This document shows, piece after piece, positions 15,501 to 24,029 of a stretch of DNA of 45,047 nucleotides. The stretch comes from Fimenecus sp964557975 (lineage in GTDB: Bacteria; Bacillota; Clostridia; Oscillospirales; Acutalibacteraceae): the NCBI GenBank assembly GCA_964557975.1, contig CAZLCG010000012.1, positions 1-45,047 of the forward strand, in the 5' to 3' direction. The notes under the pieces are model-generated. The model was not told the DNA's origin and made no database searches. It was given only the letters and a program-made list of their open reading frames with translations. Numbering within the stretch: the stretch's first letter is position 1; each line of letters opens with the position of its first letter. The translations under genes and the position numbers were made by a program.

Positions 15501-16328
15501 ATGAAAACCAACAAGCTGTTGCTGGTCGGCGGTGACAAGCGCCGTGATTATATAGAGAAATACCTGAACGGCAGAGGATATACAACCTGTGTTTACGAGA
15601 AAGACCCTGCGCTGTTCAAAGAGGAAATTTTAAAAAAACCGTCGGCGGTAATTCTGCCTCTTCCCGTCAGCCGCGACGGTAAAACCGTAAATATTTACGG
15701 CAGAGAAAACGAGCCCATATATCTTGACGGGCTGTTACAGCGTCTTGAAGCGGGGGATAGGGTATTCGGCGGAATGATGAGTGACGGGTTAAAGGTAAAA
15801 ATGTCGGAAAAAGGAATCAAAGCGTATGATTACTATGATGAAGATATAATCCTTAAAAATGCGGTTATTACTGCGGAATGTCTTGCGGATGTTCTGAAGG
15901 AAAACGGCGTCGATATTTTAAACGCGAAAATTGCCGTAACGGGCTTCGGCAGAACGGCAAAAGCCATTTCGGAAATGCTTTACGGCATGAATTGCGATTT
16001 CTATGTTGCCGCCAGAAGCGATGAGGCTTTAAATGACGCAAAATCAAGGAATTACAAGTGTGTAAAGTTAAAAAACTTTACAGAAGAAACACCGAAAACA
16101 GACGTTATAATCAATACCGTTCCTGCCTTAATTCTTGATGAGAAAATATTATATTCGTTAAACTCGGGCGCATATATCTTTGATATTGCTTCTTATCCTT
16201 ACGGGGTTGATATTGAGCTTGCAAAAGAATACGGCATAAATGCGGTCAGAGCTTTGTCGCTGCCCGGAAAATACAGCCCCGAAAGGGCGGGAATTATAAT
16301 AGGCGAGAAGGTCGAAAGTCTTTTGTAA
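15501..16328 (+). CDS. dpaA: Dipicolinate synthase subunit A
   Basis: DpaA (SpoVFA) is the NAD(P)-dependent subunit that, with DpaB, makes dipicolinic acid from a lysine-pathway intermediate in the mother cell during sporulation. The N-terminal half (residues 1-140) is the DpaA-specific domain, with VGGDKRRDYIEKYL at the start. The second half holds a Rossmann fold with VTGFGRTAKAIS. GKYSPERAGIIIGEKV ends the protein and is typical of the family. At 275 residues it is slightly shorter than the B. subtilis protein. GGCGGAGG lies before the ATG, and dpaB follows after 14 nt. Its presence argues strongly that the organism can form endospores. Confidence 0.95.
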   Translation: MKTNKLLLVGGDKRRDYIEKYLNGRGYTTCVYEKDPALFKEEILKKPSAVILPLPVSRDGKTVNIYGRENEPIYLDGLLQRLEAGDRVFGGMMSDGLKVKMSEKGIKAYDYYDEDIILKNAVITAECLADVLKENGVDILNAKIAVTGFGRTAKAISEMLYGMNCDFYVAARSDEALNDAKSRNYKCVKLKNFTEETPKTDVIINTVPALILDEKILYSLNSGAYIFDIASYPYGVDIELAKEYGINAVRALSLPGKYSPERAGIIIGEKVESLL

Positions 16329-16342
16329 GGGAGGTAGGTTAA

Positions 16343-16918
16343 TTGCTAAATTTAGGATTTGCAGTGTGCGGTTCGTTCTGCACCTTTTCAAGGGTTATTC
16401 CCGAAATCGGTATACTTAAAGAAAAGGGATATAATGTTATTCCTATAATGTCGCCCGCGGCGTATAAAACGGATACAAGATTCGGCAAAGCGTCGGATTT
16501 TAACGATAAAATAAGGGAACTTTCGGGTAAGGAGGAAATTATCCACACGATTTTTGCCGCCGAGCCGATAGGACCTAAAAAGCTGCTTGATATTCTTGTC
16601 GTAGCGCCCTGCACGGGCAATACGCTCGGAAAAACGGCAAACGGCATAACGGATACGTCTGTAACGCTTGCGATAAAGGCGCATCTGAGAAACGAGCGAC
16701 CCGTAGTCATCGCCGTTTCGACAAACGACGCGCTAGGAGCGTCGGCGAAGAACATAGGAACGCTTTTGAATTCAAAGAATTTGTTTTTTGTTCCGATGCG
16801 TCAGGATGACTGCGAAAAGAAGCCGAATTCCATCGTGGCGGATTTTACGAAAATACCCGAAGCTGTCGAGTTTGCGCTTAAAGGGAAACAAATTCAGCCT
16901 TTAATAACTCAAATATAA
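16343..16918 (+). CDS. dpaB: Dipicolinate synthase subunit B (flavoprotein)
   Basis: DpaB (SpoVFB) is a 191-residue flavoprotein-fold subunit of dipicolinate synthase. Visible features are LGFAVCGSFCTFSRV at the N-terminus, VVAPCTGNTLGKTANGITD (the flavin-site loop typical of the flavoprotein family) and FVPMRQDDCEKKPNSIVAD near the end. The start is TTG, with GGGAGG about 8 nt upstream. It is the second gene of the dpa operon, followed by a strong terminator. The usual B. subtilis neighbours asd, dapG and dapA are not here. Confidence 0.95.
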   Translation: MLNLGFAVCGSFCTFSRVIPEIGILKEKGYNVIPIMSPAAYKTDTRFGKASDFNDKIRELSGKEEIIHTIFAAEPIGPKKLLDILVVAPCTGNTLGKTANGITDTSVTLAIKAHLRNERPVVIAVSTNDALGASAKNIGTLLNSKNLFFVPMRQDDCEKKPNSIVADFTKIPEAVEFALKGKQIQPLITQI

Positions 16919-16940
16919 TTATCTGAACGTAATATGCAAA

Positions 16941-16976
16941 AAGACAGGTTGAACTTTTGCTCAACCTGTCTTATTT
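16941..16976. terminator. Bidirectional terminator between dpaB and the AraC-type gene
   Basis: A perfect 12-bp stem (AAGACAGGTTGA with TCAACCTGTCTT) has an 8-nt loop. There is a T-rich tail on the plus side and, on the minus side, a complementary T run, so it can serve both convergent genes. Confidence 0.85.
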
Positions 16977-17016
16977 TCCCGAACACGCAGGGCTGTAAAT
17001 ATATGGATATTCTTTA

Positions 17017-17775
17017 TTAAAAATTAAGCGAAGCGGCATACTTGGACGGCGTTATACCGTATTCCTCTTTAAAGCACTTAATAAAATAGCTTTCGGAGCA
17101 GAAACCTAAGTAATAGGCAACCTCGGAGCAGCTCGTTTTGCCGTTGAGCATACTGCGCGCGGCTTCAAGCCGCTTTTTCTTTATATGCCGCGAAATGGTC
17201 ACTCCCATACTTTTTTTAAACAGCGCCGAAAGGTAGTCGGCTGACAGCGAGCATTCCTTTGCAAGCGTCTCGACGGACAGCTTGCTGTGAAGATTGGTAT
17301 TTATGTAATGAACGCACTTTCTTATCGAATACGGGCAGTTTGCATTGATCTTGCTTTTTGAAACAAGTCTTGTAATTTCAACGCTTTTGTCCCTTAAAAA
17401 GCCGATTATTTCCGACTCCTTCGCCATAAGGTCGATTTTTTGTATGCACTCGTCGGAAAAATTAAACGCCTCTGTTTCGTCAAGCCCGCCCTGTATGGCG
17501 TATCGCGTTGCAAGCGTAACACAGCATACCGCCCAATACTGCATCTGACGAAGACTGTTTTCGGAGAGCCTGCCCGCTGTGATTTTTTCGCTTAATAACG
17601 TTTCCAAGGCGTTTTGTACGGCGTTTACATCGCCGTTTTTAATGAAAGAAAAAAACACGGTTTCAGTTTCGTATTTTGTATGGGTTTCGCCGCTTTCGCG
17701 TTCGTCAAATAAGCTGTTGCTTTTGAGAATTTCAATACTTTCAAGCGCGTTGCTTTTCAAAAAATCATCTCCCAT
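17017..17775 (-). CDS. AraC-family transcriptional regulator
   Basis: The C-terminal 100 residues hold the two helix-turn-helix motifs of the AraC/XylS family. The region beginning CVHYINTNLHSKLSVETLAKEC is followed by LSADYLSALFKKSMGVTISRHI. The second helix-turn-helix contains EVAYYLGFCSESYFIKCFKEEYGITPSKY, the family signature. The N-terminal 150 residues are helical and do not match the classic cupin-type sugar domain. The gene diverges from the GH3 glycosidase gene, so it is a candidate regulator of it. That is inference from gene layout. Confidence 0.92.
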   Translation of the reverse strand: MGDDFLKSNALESIEILKSNSLFDERESGETHTKYETETVFFSFIKNGDVNAVQNALETLLSEKITAGRLSENSLRQMQYWAVCCVTLATRYAIQGGLDETEAFNFSDECIQKIDLMAKESEIIGFLRDKSVEITRLVSKSKINANCPYSIRKCVHYINTNLHSKLSVETLAKECSLSADYLSALFKKSMGVTISRHIKKKRLEAARSMLNGKTSCSEVAYYLGFCSESYFIKCFKEEYGITPSKYAASLNF

Positions 17776-17921
17776 TTAAAATATACTATTATTTTTTATA
17801 AAAAGCAACGGAAAAATGATAAAAATTTAAGAAAAATTATATAAAAAAATTCATTTTAATCTTATTATTTATTGGAAGGGAAATTAAAACCAAAATTTAC
17901 ACCGAAAAAGGGGAAAAGACA

Positions 17922-20375
17922 ATGAAGCATTCCGATATTGTCAGCAAGATGACGCTTGAGCAGAAGGCTGCTTTTGTGTCGGGCTACGACTATTGGCACC
18001 TTGAGGAAGCGCCCGAATTGGGGCTTCCGAAAATAAACATTACAGACGGGCCTCACGGGCTTCGCAAAGCCAATCCCAATAAAAAGGATAAGAGCGCGGT
18101 CGATTTGAGCAATTCATATCCTGCGACCTGCTTCCCGCCTGCCGCAACCTCAGGCTGTTCCTGGGATCCGGAACTGCTTTATAAGCAGGGCGAGGCGCTT
18201 GCCGAGGAATGTATACAGCACGATGTTTCCGTAATTCTCGGTCCGGGTACAAATATCAAGCGTTCGCCCACCTGCGGCAGAAACTTTGAGTATTTTTCGG
18301 AGGATCCGCTTCTTGCGGGTCTTTGCTCGGCGGGGCTTATCAAGGGCGTTCAGTCCAAGGGTATAGGCACATCTCTTAAGCATTTCGCCGCCAACAGCCA
18401 AGAGGCTTACCGTATGGTGGTTAACGAAATAATCGACGAGAGGGCGCTCAGAGAAACTTATCTTACCGCGTTTGAAATTGCCGTTAAAGAGGCTCAGCCG
18501 TGGACTATTATGAACTCCTATAACAGGATTAACGGCGTTTATTCCTCTGAAAACGAATGGCTTCAGGAAAAGGTTGCAAGAGGCGAATGGGGCTTTGAGG
18601 GGTTGTTCGTAACCGATTGGGGCTCTTCGGTTGACCGCATCCCCGGTCTTAAAAACGGAACCGACCTTGAAATGCCGTCAAGCGGCGATTATAACACAAA
18701 TCTTATTATTGAGGCGGTGAAATCGGGCGAGCTTGACGAGGCAATTCTTGACAAGAGGGTCGATAATGTTGTTGACCTTATTTTAAAATCAAAGCCCGCG
18801 CTCGAAAAGGAATTTACATACGACGTCGAGGCGCATCACCGGCTTGCGGCAAAGGTTGCCGAAGGCTCAATGCAGCTTCTTAAAAATGACGATAACGTTC
18901 TTCCCCTGAAAAAGGGACAGAAGATTGCTGTTATCGGAGAGATGGCAAAAGCGCCGCGTTTTCAAGGCGCAGGCTCGTCGGTTATTAACCCGACTAAGAT
19001 ATCAAACGCTTATGAGGAGCTTGAAAAGTTAGGTGTTGAAATGACTTACGCCCAAGGGTATGAAAAATCCAAGGACGAGGTTAATGAAATGATGTTCAAG
19101 CAGGCTGTCGAAGCGGCAAAGAACGCAGACGTCGCCGTTGTTTTCGCAGGTCTTACAGAGGACTTTGAGGGCGAAGGCTATGACAGAATCAACATTGAAA
19201 TGCCCAAGAGCCACAATTCGCTGATTTCTGAGGTCGCAAAGGCAAACCCGAACACGGTGGTTGTTCTTGCGGGCGGTTCCGTAATCCGTATGCCGTGGCT
19301 CGGCGAGGTTAAGGCGCTTCTCAACTCGGGTCTCGGCGGTCAGGCAAGCGGCATTGCCGTTGCGAATATCCTTACGGGCAAGGTCAACCCATCGGGTAAA
19401 ACGACAGAAACTTATCCGCTCAGCTTTGAGGATAATCCGACCTACGGGAACTATCCCGGCGGACCTGTAACGAGCGAGCACAGGGAGTCCGTTTATATAG
19501 GATACAGATTTTATGACAAGGCAAAAAAGGACGTTGCTTTCCCGTTCGGCTACGGTCTGTCTTACACCACCTTTGAATACAGCGACCTTAAACTTTCAGC
19601 GGCTCTTATGAAGGATACCGACGAATTAAAGGTGTCGTTTAAGATTAAGAATACGGGCAGCGTTGCGGGCGCGGAGATTGCCGAGCTTTATGTTGCCGAT
19701 AAGGAATCAACCGTTTTCCGTCCCGAAAAAGAGCTTCGTGCGTTCAAGAAGGTTTATCTTGAACCCGGAGAGGAAAAAGAGGTTAAACTCATACTCGGTA
19801 AGCGAGCGTTTGCATTCTATAATGTGAATATCAGCGATTGGTGTGTTGAAAGCGGCGACTTTGAAATCTTAGTCGGTTCTTCCAGCCGTGATATTAAGCT
19901 TTCGGACACAATTAAAATCCGGTCCTCCGTTGAATGTGAAATTCCCGATTACAGCAAAACGGCGCCTAATTATTATAACAATGTCGCCGCTGTTACAAGA
20001 GAGGATTTTGCATGCGTTTACGGCGAGCTTCCAAGCCCCGAAAGAGACTTGACAAAGAAAATCGACAAATACTGCTGCCTTGACGACGCTTCGCATACAA
20101 AATGGGGCGGCAGAATTAACAGGCTTATTATTAAGATTATGTCAAAGAACGGCTCCGACGCCAACGGTGACGGTAAAATGCTTGCGGCTATGGCAACACA
20201 GATTCCCGTCCGTAACTTTATGGCGATGAGCATGGGCGTTATGTCGCCGAAAATGCTTGACGGGCTTCTTAAAATCCTTAACGACGGCGAATCGACGTTC
20301 GTAGGCATAAATAAGATTTTGGGCGGTATTCCAAAGGCGCTCTCCAAGCTTCCCAATCTTCTTAAATCAATCTGA
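17922..20375 (+). CDS. Glycoside hydrolase family 3 (beta-glucosidase-like)
   Basis: This is a retaining beta-glycosidase of family GH3. The N-terminal barrel contains GRNFEYFSEDP, the KHFAANSQE motif and VTDWGS with the nucleophile Asp near 232. The second domain (about 310-500) carries the catalytic-acid region, and a fibronectin-III-like domain (about 570-660) follows with the FGYGLSYTTFEY and GAEIAELYV segments typical of beta-glucosidases. About 130 extra C-terminal residues after the FnIII domain have no match I recognise. There is no signal peptide, so the enzyme should act on imported oligosaccharides. It diverges from the AraC-type gene and has its own terminator. Substrate (beta-glucoside or xyloside) is not decided. 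Confidence 0.95.
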   Translation: MKHSDIVSKMTLEQKAAFVSGYDYWHLEEAPELGLPKINITDGPHGLRKANPNKKDKSAVDLSNSYPATCFPPAATSGCSWDPELLYKQGEALAEECIQHDVSVILGPGTNIKRSPTCGRNFEYFSEDPLLAGLCSAGLIKGVQSKGIGTSLKHFAANSQEAYRMVVNEIIDERALRETYLTAFEIAVKEAQPWTIMNSYNRINGVYSSENEWLQEKVARGEWGFEGLFVTDWGSSVDRIPGLKNGTDLEMPSSGDYNTNLIIEAVKSGELDEAILDKRVDNVVDLILKSKPALEKEFTYDVEAHHRLAAKVAEGSMQLLKNDDNVLPLKKGQKIAVIGEMAKAPRFQGAGSSVINPTKISNAYEELEKLGVEMTYAQGYEKSKDEVNEMMFKQAVEAAKNADVAVVFAGLTEDFEGEGYDRINIEMPKSHNSLISEVAKANPNTVVVLAGGSVIRMPWLGEVKALLNSGLGGQASGIAVANILTGKVNPSGKTTETYPLSFEDNPTYGNYPGGPVTSEHRESVYIGYRFYDKAKKDVAFPFGYGLSYTTFEYSDLKLSAALMKDTDELKVSFKIKNTGSVAGAEIAELYVADKESTVFRPEKELRAFKKVYLEPGEEKEVKLILGKRAFAFYNVNISDWCVESGDFEILVGSSSRDIKLSDTIKIRSSVECEIPDYSKTAPNYYNNVAAVTREDFACVYGELPSPERDLTKKIDKYCCLDDASHTKWGGRINRLIIKIMSKNGSDANGDGKMLAAMATQIPVRNFMAMSMGVMSPKMLDGLLKILNDGESTFVGINKILGGIPKALSKLPNLLKSI

Positions 20376-20397
20376 ATCAGACGTTTGATTAAGGTTT

Positions 20398-20435
20398 AAA
20401 AACCGTCTCGGCTTCAAGTCGGGGCGGTTTTGCCG
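20398..20435 (+). terminator. Terminator of the GH3 gene
   Basis: A 12-bp stem (AAAACCGTCTCG with CGGGGCGGTTTT, two G-T pairs) has a 9-nt loop and ends in a T run. Confidence 0.8.
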
Positions 20436-20572
20436 TATTTTTGCCGTATTCTTTTCTATACTTATGTGTTAAATTATACACTCGGGTTGACACTCTGTAA
20501 TATCTTTAGTATTATTGTGTCGTATTATATTTGTTTCTTTTATAAAAAATAGGAAAAAGGGGAATAAAAGCT

Positions 20573-21571
20573 GTGAAAAAGGTTTTATCGGTTTTGATGT
20601 CGTTAATAACGGCTTTATCATGGCTTTCAATTCTAAGCTTTCCTTCATTTGCCGAGGAGGTTGAAGGGGATTTTTCATATACTGCTTATACGAGTAAAAA
20701 TACCTGCATTATCACGGGATACAAGGGCTTAGATTCGGTAGTAAGCATTCCCGAAGTCTTAGGCGAATGTACCGTGGTTGCCATCGGAGATAACGCGTTT
20801 GCAAAAGGAGGGTACATAAGCAAAGTGGTTCTGCCCGATACGGTTAAGAGCATCGGCGCAAGCGCTTTCAGCGACTGTTATTCGCTTTCCGGCGTTGATC
20901 TCCCGAACGGGCTTGAAAAAATCGGAGAAAAATCTTTTTACGGCTGTGATTCGCTGAAAAGTATTACCGTACCCGAAACCGTTACCGAAATCGGCGAAAG
21001 AGCTTTTGCGTATTCGTGGAGTTATTCGTCCGATTTCAAGCTTCAGGAGATAAAAAATTCGGACTTTCTGATAATCGGCTGTGCGGGCAGCGCTGCTGAG
21101 GCTTACGCGGAAAATAACGGATTACGGTTTATTGAGAGCAATCCTAATTCGGACACTGCATATACTGCATATATGTACCGTCTTTACAATCCCAATTCGG
21201 GCGAGCATTTCTATACGTCGAACACAGGCGAGAAAGACAATCTTGTTTCGCTTGGCTGGAATTATGAAGGCATAGGCTGGTATGCGCCCTCGAAATCCTC
21301 AACGCCCGTTTACAGACTGTACAACAAGAACGGCGGCGAACATCATTACACTGCAAGCGTGACCGAAAGAGACAGGCTTGTTAAACTCGGCTGGAATTAT
21401 GAGGGTATCGGCTGGAATTCGGACGACGCGCAGGGTGTACCGATTTACAGACAGTATAACCCGAACGCCTTTGCGAACAACCACAACTACACAGCAAGCA
21501 AGACCGAGAACGACCGCCTTGTTTCCTACGGCTGGAGATATGAAGGCGTCGGCTGGTACGGCGTGGCGTAA
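20573..21571 (+). CDS. Secreted BspA-like leucine-rich-repeat protein with three C-terminal DUF5648-like repeats
   Basis: Translation starts at a GTG preceded by AAAAAGGGG. A signal peptide of 27 residues ends at Ser-Phe-Ala before Glu-Glu. Residues about 45-190 form LRR_5/BspA-type repeats (the SIGASAFSDCYSL, KIGEKSFYGCDSL and EIGERAF pattern). Three near-identical repeats of about 38 residues follow, at about 202, 247 and 291, each reading YRLYNPNSGEHFYT then GWNYEGIGWY, a DUF5648-type domain. No sortase motif, SLH or choline-binding repeat is present. Adhesion or carbohydrate binding at the cell surface is likely, by analogy with BspA proteins, but not shown. It is a single-gene unit with a terminator. 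Confidence 0.85.
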   Translation: MKKVLSVLMSLITALSWLSILSFPSFAEEVEGDFSYTAYTSKNTCIITGYKGLDSVVSIPEVLGECTVVAIGDNAFAKGGYISKVVLPDTVKSIGASAFSDCYSLSGVDLPNGLEKIGEKSFYGCDSLKSITVPETVTEIGERAFAYSWSYSSDFKLQEIKNSDFLIIGCAGSAAEAYAENNGLRFIESNPNSDTAYTAYMYRLYNPNSGEHFYTSNTGEKDNLVSLGWNYEGIGWYAPSKSSTPVYRLYNKNGGEHHYTASVTERDRLVKLGWNYEGIGWNSDDAQGVPIYRQYNPNAFANNHNYTASKTENDRLVSYGWRYEGVGWYGVA

Positions 21572-21643
21572 AATCAAAATATTTTGCCGACCCGCAGGGA
21601 CAGCTCTTGCGGCTGTCCGCATCAAAAAAATAATTCTGTAACC

Positions 21644-21679
21644 GACGGGACAGACGAATTTTCGCCTGTTCCGTCTTTT
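21644..21679 (+). terminator. Terminator of the leucine-rich-repeat protein gene
   Basis: A 10-bp stem (GACGGGACAG with CTGTTCCGTC, one G-T pair) has a 12-nt loop and four T after it. Confidence 0.75.
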
Positions 21680-21701
21680 GCCGCTTTCAAATTGTGCATA
21701 T

Positions 21702-22001
21702 GGCGCGGCGTCCCTAACGCGCCGTTTTTTTATTTTATCTACAATCCTCATTCATTCTAAGCCTCCCTTGTGTAAAGGGAGGGGGACCGCCGTTCGGCGG
21801 TGGAGGGATTGACATGTTAGGAAAAAATAAAATTCGCTTTTTGATTTTATTTACAATCCCTCAGTCTCGCTTCATTCGCCAGCTCCCTCACCGAGGGAGC
21901 GGAAAAGGTTTAAATTGAAAAATTACTTTACACAAGAGAGACTGAAAAGATGTACACCTTCAAAAAGAGAATAAAAAACGGCGCGTTAGGGATGCCGCGC
22001 C
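21702..22001. mobile_element. MITE-like element with long terminal inverted repeats
   Basis: The ends (21702-21724 and 21979-22001) are 23-bp inverted repeats with a single mismatch, and the pairing continues into a T-rich/A-rich stretch so that about 31 bp match. Each end can also fold on itself (GGCGCG with CGCGCC). The interior holds a CCGCC-TTC-GGCGG hairpin, a CTCCCTC/GAGGGAG hairpin and no open frame. A shortened relative lies at 11883-12027. No target-site duplication is clear. It may be a non-autonomous transposable element or a repeated structured RNA/DNA unit. Confidence 0.7.
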
Positions 22002-22171
22002 CTGCGAAGCTATGTTTTTCACTCCCTCAGTTATTTTTTTATTCGACTTTTTCATTTTTTTAAGTGTTTTTTACAAGAGTACGCTGACAGAATATTGAAA
22101 TTAGAATGACTGTATGCAATAATTATGCGCGCGGTAAAATAATATCATATGAAATTAAGAGGGCGTAATCA

Positions 22172-23893
22172 ATGGAAAATGAAAAATCCGAAAAAAAATT
22201 AAAAAAATGGCAAAGGGCGCTCATAGGCACAGCTGCGTCTATCGGTTTTGTTGTGACAGTATTTTTTATCTTTGTTATTGTGATGTCTGTCAGCAGCGGT
22301 AAATCGTCAGGTGATTCAAACGAACACACAGAGGAAACCACGACTTCTGTTTATGAACAGCTTATTCAAGACACTATTCCATCCGGAGAAGATGACGCGG
22401 TTGATATTGATACAACGCCGATCCCGATTAAACTGGGTGATAAGAAACTCGGTGAATTTGAGAAATACATTTCAAACATAGCGGTTGATTACGATTATGA
22501 AGAGGGCTATAACATTGATGCCGCTTTAGCGGAATATAACAATAATACTCAAAATTCTGTTACGAAACATTCGCACGACATTCGGTTGAACGGTGAATTT
22601 GACGCTGATTATTTTTATGAAATCGTCAAGAAAAATAACGAAGCTTTTTTGCAAGAAAAAGAAAAGGATAATTTAGGAAGCTTTTATAAGGAATACTCAA
22701 ACAAGGAACTTAAAGAGATATGCGAGCAATTTTGCGAAGCCTTGCCTGCTATTGCCGAAAAGGATCCGACTGTGGATTTGGATATGGCTTGCTGTTATTT
22801 GTATAATATTAGAATCATACAAAAATCAGGTGCGTTTGATTTTGGCGGCTTTGATATGGAAAACCGTTTTTATCTTAATTACAAAAATATGGAAGCAGGC
22901 GCTTTTGCCATGGATACCGATGATATAAATCAGACTACCTTTTATCATGAGATGATGCACGCTTTTCAGTTTGCCTGTGATGATATTAAAAAATCCGACG
23001 AGGACAGAATGGGAATAACTCACACTTATGACAGTCTTGAGGTTAATCCGCTTTCGTGGTATTGGTTACTTGAAGGGTCTGCCGAAATGAATATGAGTCA
23101 ATATCTTGATGTGAGATACTCAACCTATAAAAATATGATCGGTTATATTCACAGTCTTAATATAGTTACAAACCTTAACTCTGATAATAAATATGTTCAA
23201 GTTGAAAAAATCTGCTTTCAGAGAGATTTGGAAAAATTCTTTGAAACGCTTGATGTAACCGACGAAGCCGAAAAAAGAGAAGTTATAAAAATGATGTACA
23301 GTATTGAAATTATTCAAAAGTCAAAGGATGATTTTTATGATTGGTACAATGAAGCGTATAACACGGATTTATCCGATGAAAGTGCCGGTGAGCAAAGCGT
23401 ACTTCGCTTAACCCTTAAAGAGGACGCTCTTATGACGCTTACAAAGCTGTTTTACCGTAACCTTGCAAGGCAGGTCAATAAAGGTGACGCAACACTTCAG
23501 GACGTCTGTTATTTAATGAGGTTATACGAAGCCGATCTCGATATTCATTTTTCCAATAATACAGTCGGATATATGGAATTTTTCCATAACTTCTATGATA
23601 CATATGTTGGCTTGCAGGATGAATTTTTCAAGCTGATTGCAGACGAAAACAATCTTTCGGCGGATGTATTGACAGAGGATTTTGAAAATTATTCGATGAA
23701 AGCTGTTACAAAATCGCCGAATTGCGATTTGAAATTTTTGAACAGTGACGCGAAAGAATATTATACGGTTGAATATATTGACAGATATTATATGAAAGGT
23801 TACCCGTCTATGCGTTCCTGTCAGAAGCAGGCAAAAGAGCTGAATGAAAAATATCCTTTAGATAAAGATAAAATAAACATAATTATAACCTAA
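22172..23893 (+). CDS. Membrane-anchored HExxH protein, putative zinc metallopeptidase
   Basis: I do not recognise a named family. A lysine-rich N-terminus and one membrane helix (about residues 16-42) are followed by a Ser/Thr/Glu linker and a mostly helical 500-residue domain. The domain contains FYHEMMHAF (His259, Glu260, His263), a HExxH zinc motif. About 40 residues later LLEGSAEMNMS supplies a possible third ligand (Glu301 or Glu305), as in gluzincin peptidases. The catalytic domain should face outside. The gene has no close partner: a repeat element lies upstream and hairpins lie downstream. GAGGGCG precedes the ATG. The zinc-peptidase call is inference from the motif. Confidence 0.75.
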   Translation: MENEKSEKKLKKWQRALIGTAASIGFVVTVFFIFVIVMSVSSGKSSGDSNEHTEETTTSVYEQLIQDTIPSGEDDAVDIDTTPIPIKLGDKKLGEFEKYISNIAVDYDYEEGYNIDAALAEYNNNTQNSVTKHSHDIRLNGEFDADYFYEIVKKNNEAFLQEKEKDNLGSFYKEYSNKELKEICEQFCEALPAIAEKDPTVDLDMACCYLYNIRIIQKSGAFDFGGFDMENRFYLNYKNMEAGAFAMDTDDINQTTFYHEMMHAFQFACDDIKKSDEDRMGITHTYDSLEVNPLSWYWLLEGSAEMNMSQYLDVRYSTYKNMIGYIHSLNIVTNLNSDNKYVQVEKICFQRDLEKFFETLDVTDEAEKREVIKMMYSIEIIQKSKDDFYDWYNEAYNTDLSDESAGEQSVLRLTLKEDALMTLTKLFYRNLARQVNKGDATLQDVCYLMRLYEADLDIHFSNNTVGYMEFFHNFYDTYVGLQDEFFKLIADENNLSADVLTEDFENYSMKAVTKSPNCDLKFLNSDAKEYYTVEYIDRYYMKGYPSMRSCQKQAKELNEKYPLDKDKINIIIT

Positions 23894-23899
23894 ACGCAG

Positions 23900-23930
23900 A
23901 TGTCTCCCGCCTTAGTGACGGGGGACATTT
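23900..23930 (+). terminator. Likely terminator of the HExxH gene
   Basis: A 10-bp stem (ATGTCTCCCG with CGGGGGACAT, one T-G pair) and a 9-nt loop lie 6 nt after the stop codon. The T tail is short and broken, so termination may be partial. Confidence 0.55.
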
Positions 23931-23940
23931 CAGAATTTCA

Positions 23941-24029
23941 GTGAGAGATAGTCTCTCACCGAACCCCCGAAGAGCTAACGCTCCCTACGTTGCTTGCAAT
24001 CCGTCGCGAGCTTCGCTCATTGCAAGCAA
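23941..24029. repeat. Tandem inverted repeats (two hairpins)
   Basis: GTGAGAGA-TAG-TCTCTCAC (23941-23959) is a perfect 8-bp stem. TTGCTTGCAAT pairs with ATTGCAAGCAA (23990-24000 and 24019-24029), a perfect 11-bp stem whose 18-nt loop contains a further GCGAGC/GCTC pairing. No T tail follows. The purpose is unknown; such units can be dispersed palindromic repeats. Confidence 0.6.

Larger units (their letters stand above)
21572..22171. other. Intergenic region of 600 bp holding a terminator and a MITE-like element
   Basis: The stretch contains the terminator of the leucine-rich-repeat gene, then a 300-bp element with long terminal inverted repeats, then about 170 bp of AT-rich leader for the next gene. 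No coding region is credible in it; the frames present are interrupted by hairpins. Confidence 0.75.

Noticed and set aside
21081..21751. Frames in other phases over the repeats of the leucine-rich-repeat gene
   Set aside because: They mirror the near-identical protein repeats and lack ribosome sites.
23941..24029. CRISPR array
   Set aside because: The hairpins are not repeated at regular spacing and there are no spacers or cas genes in the window.
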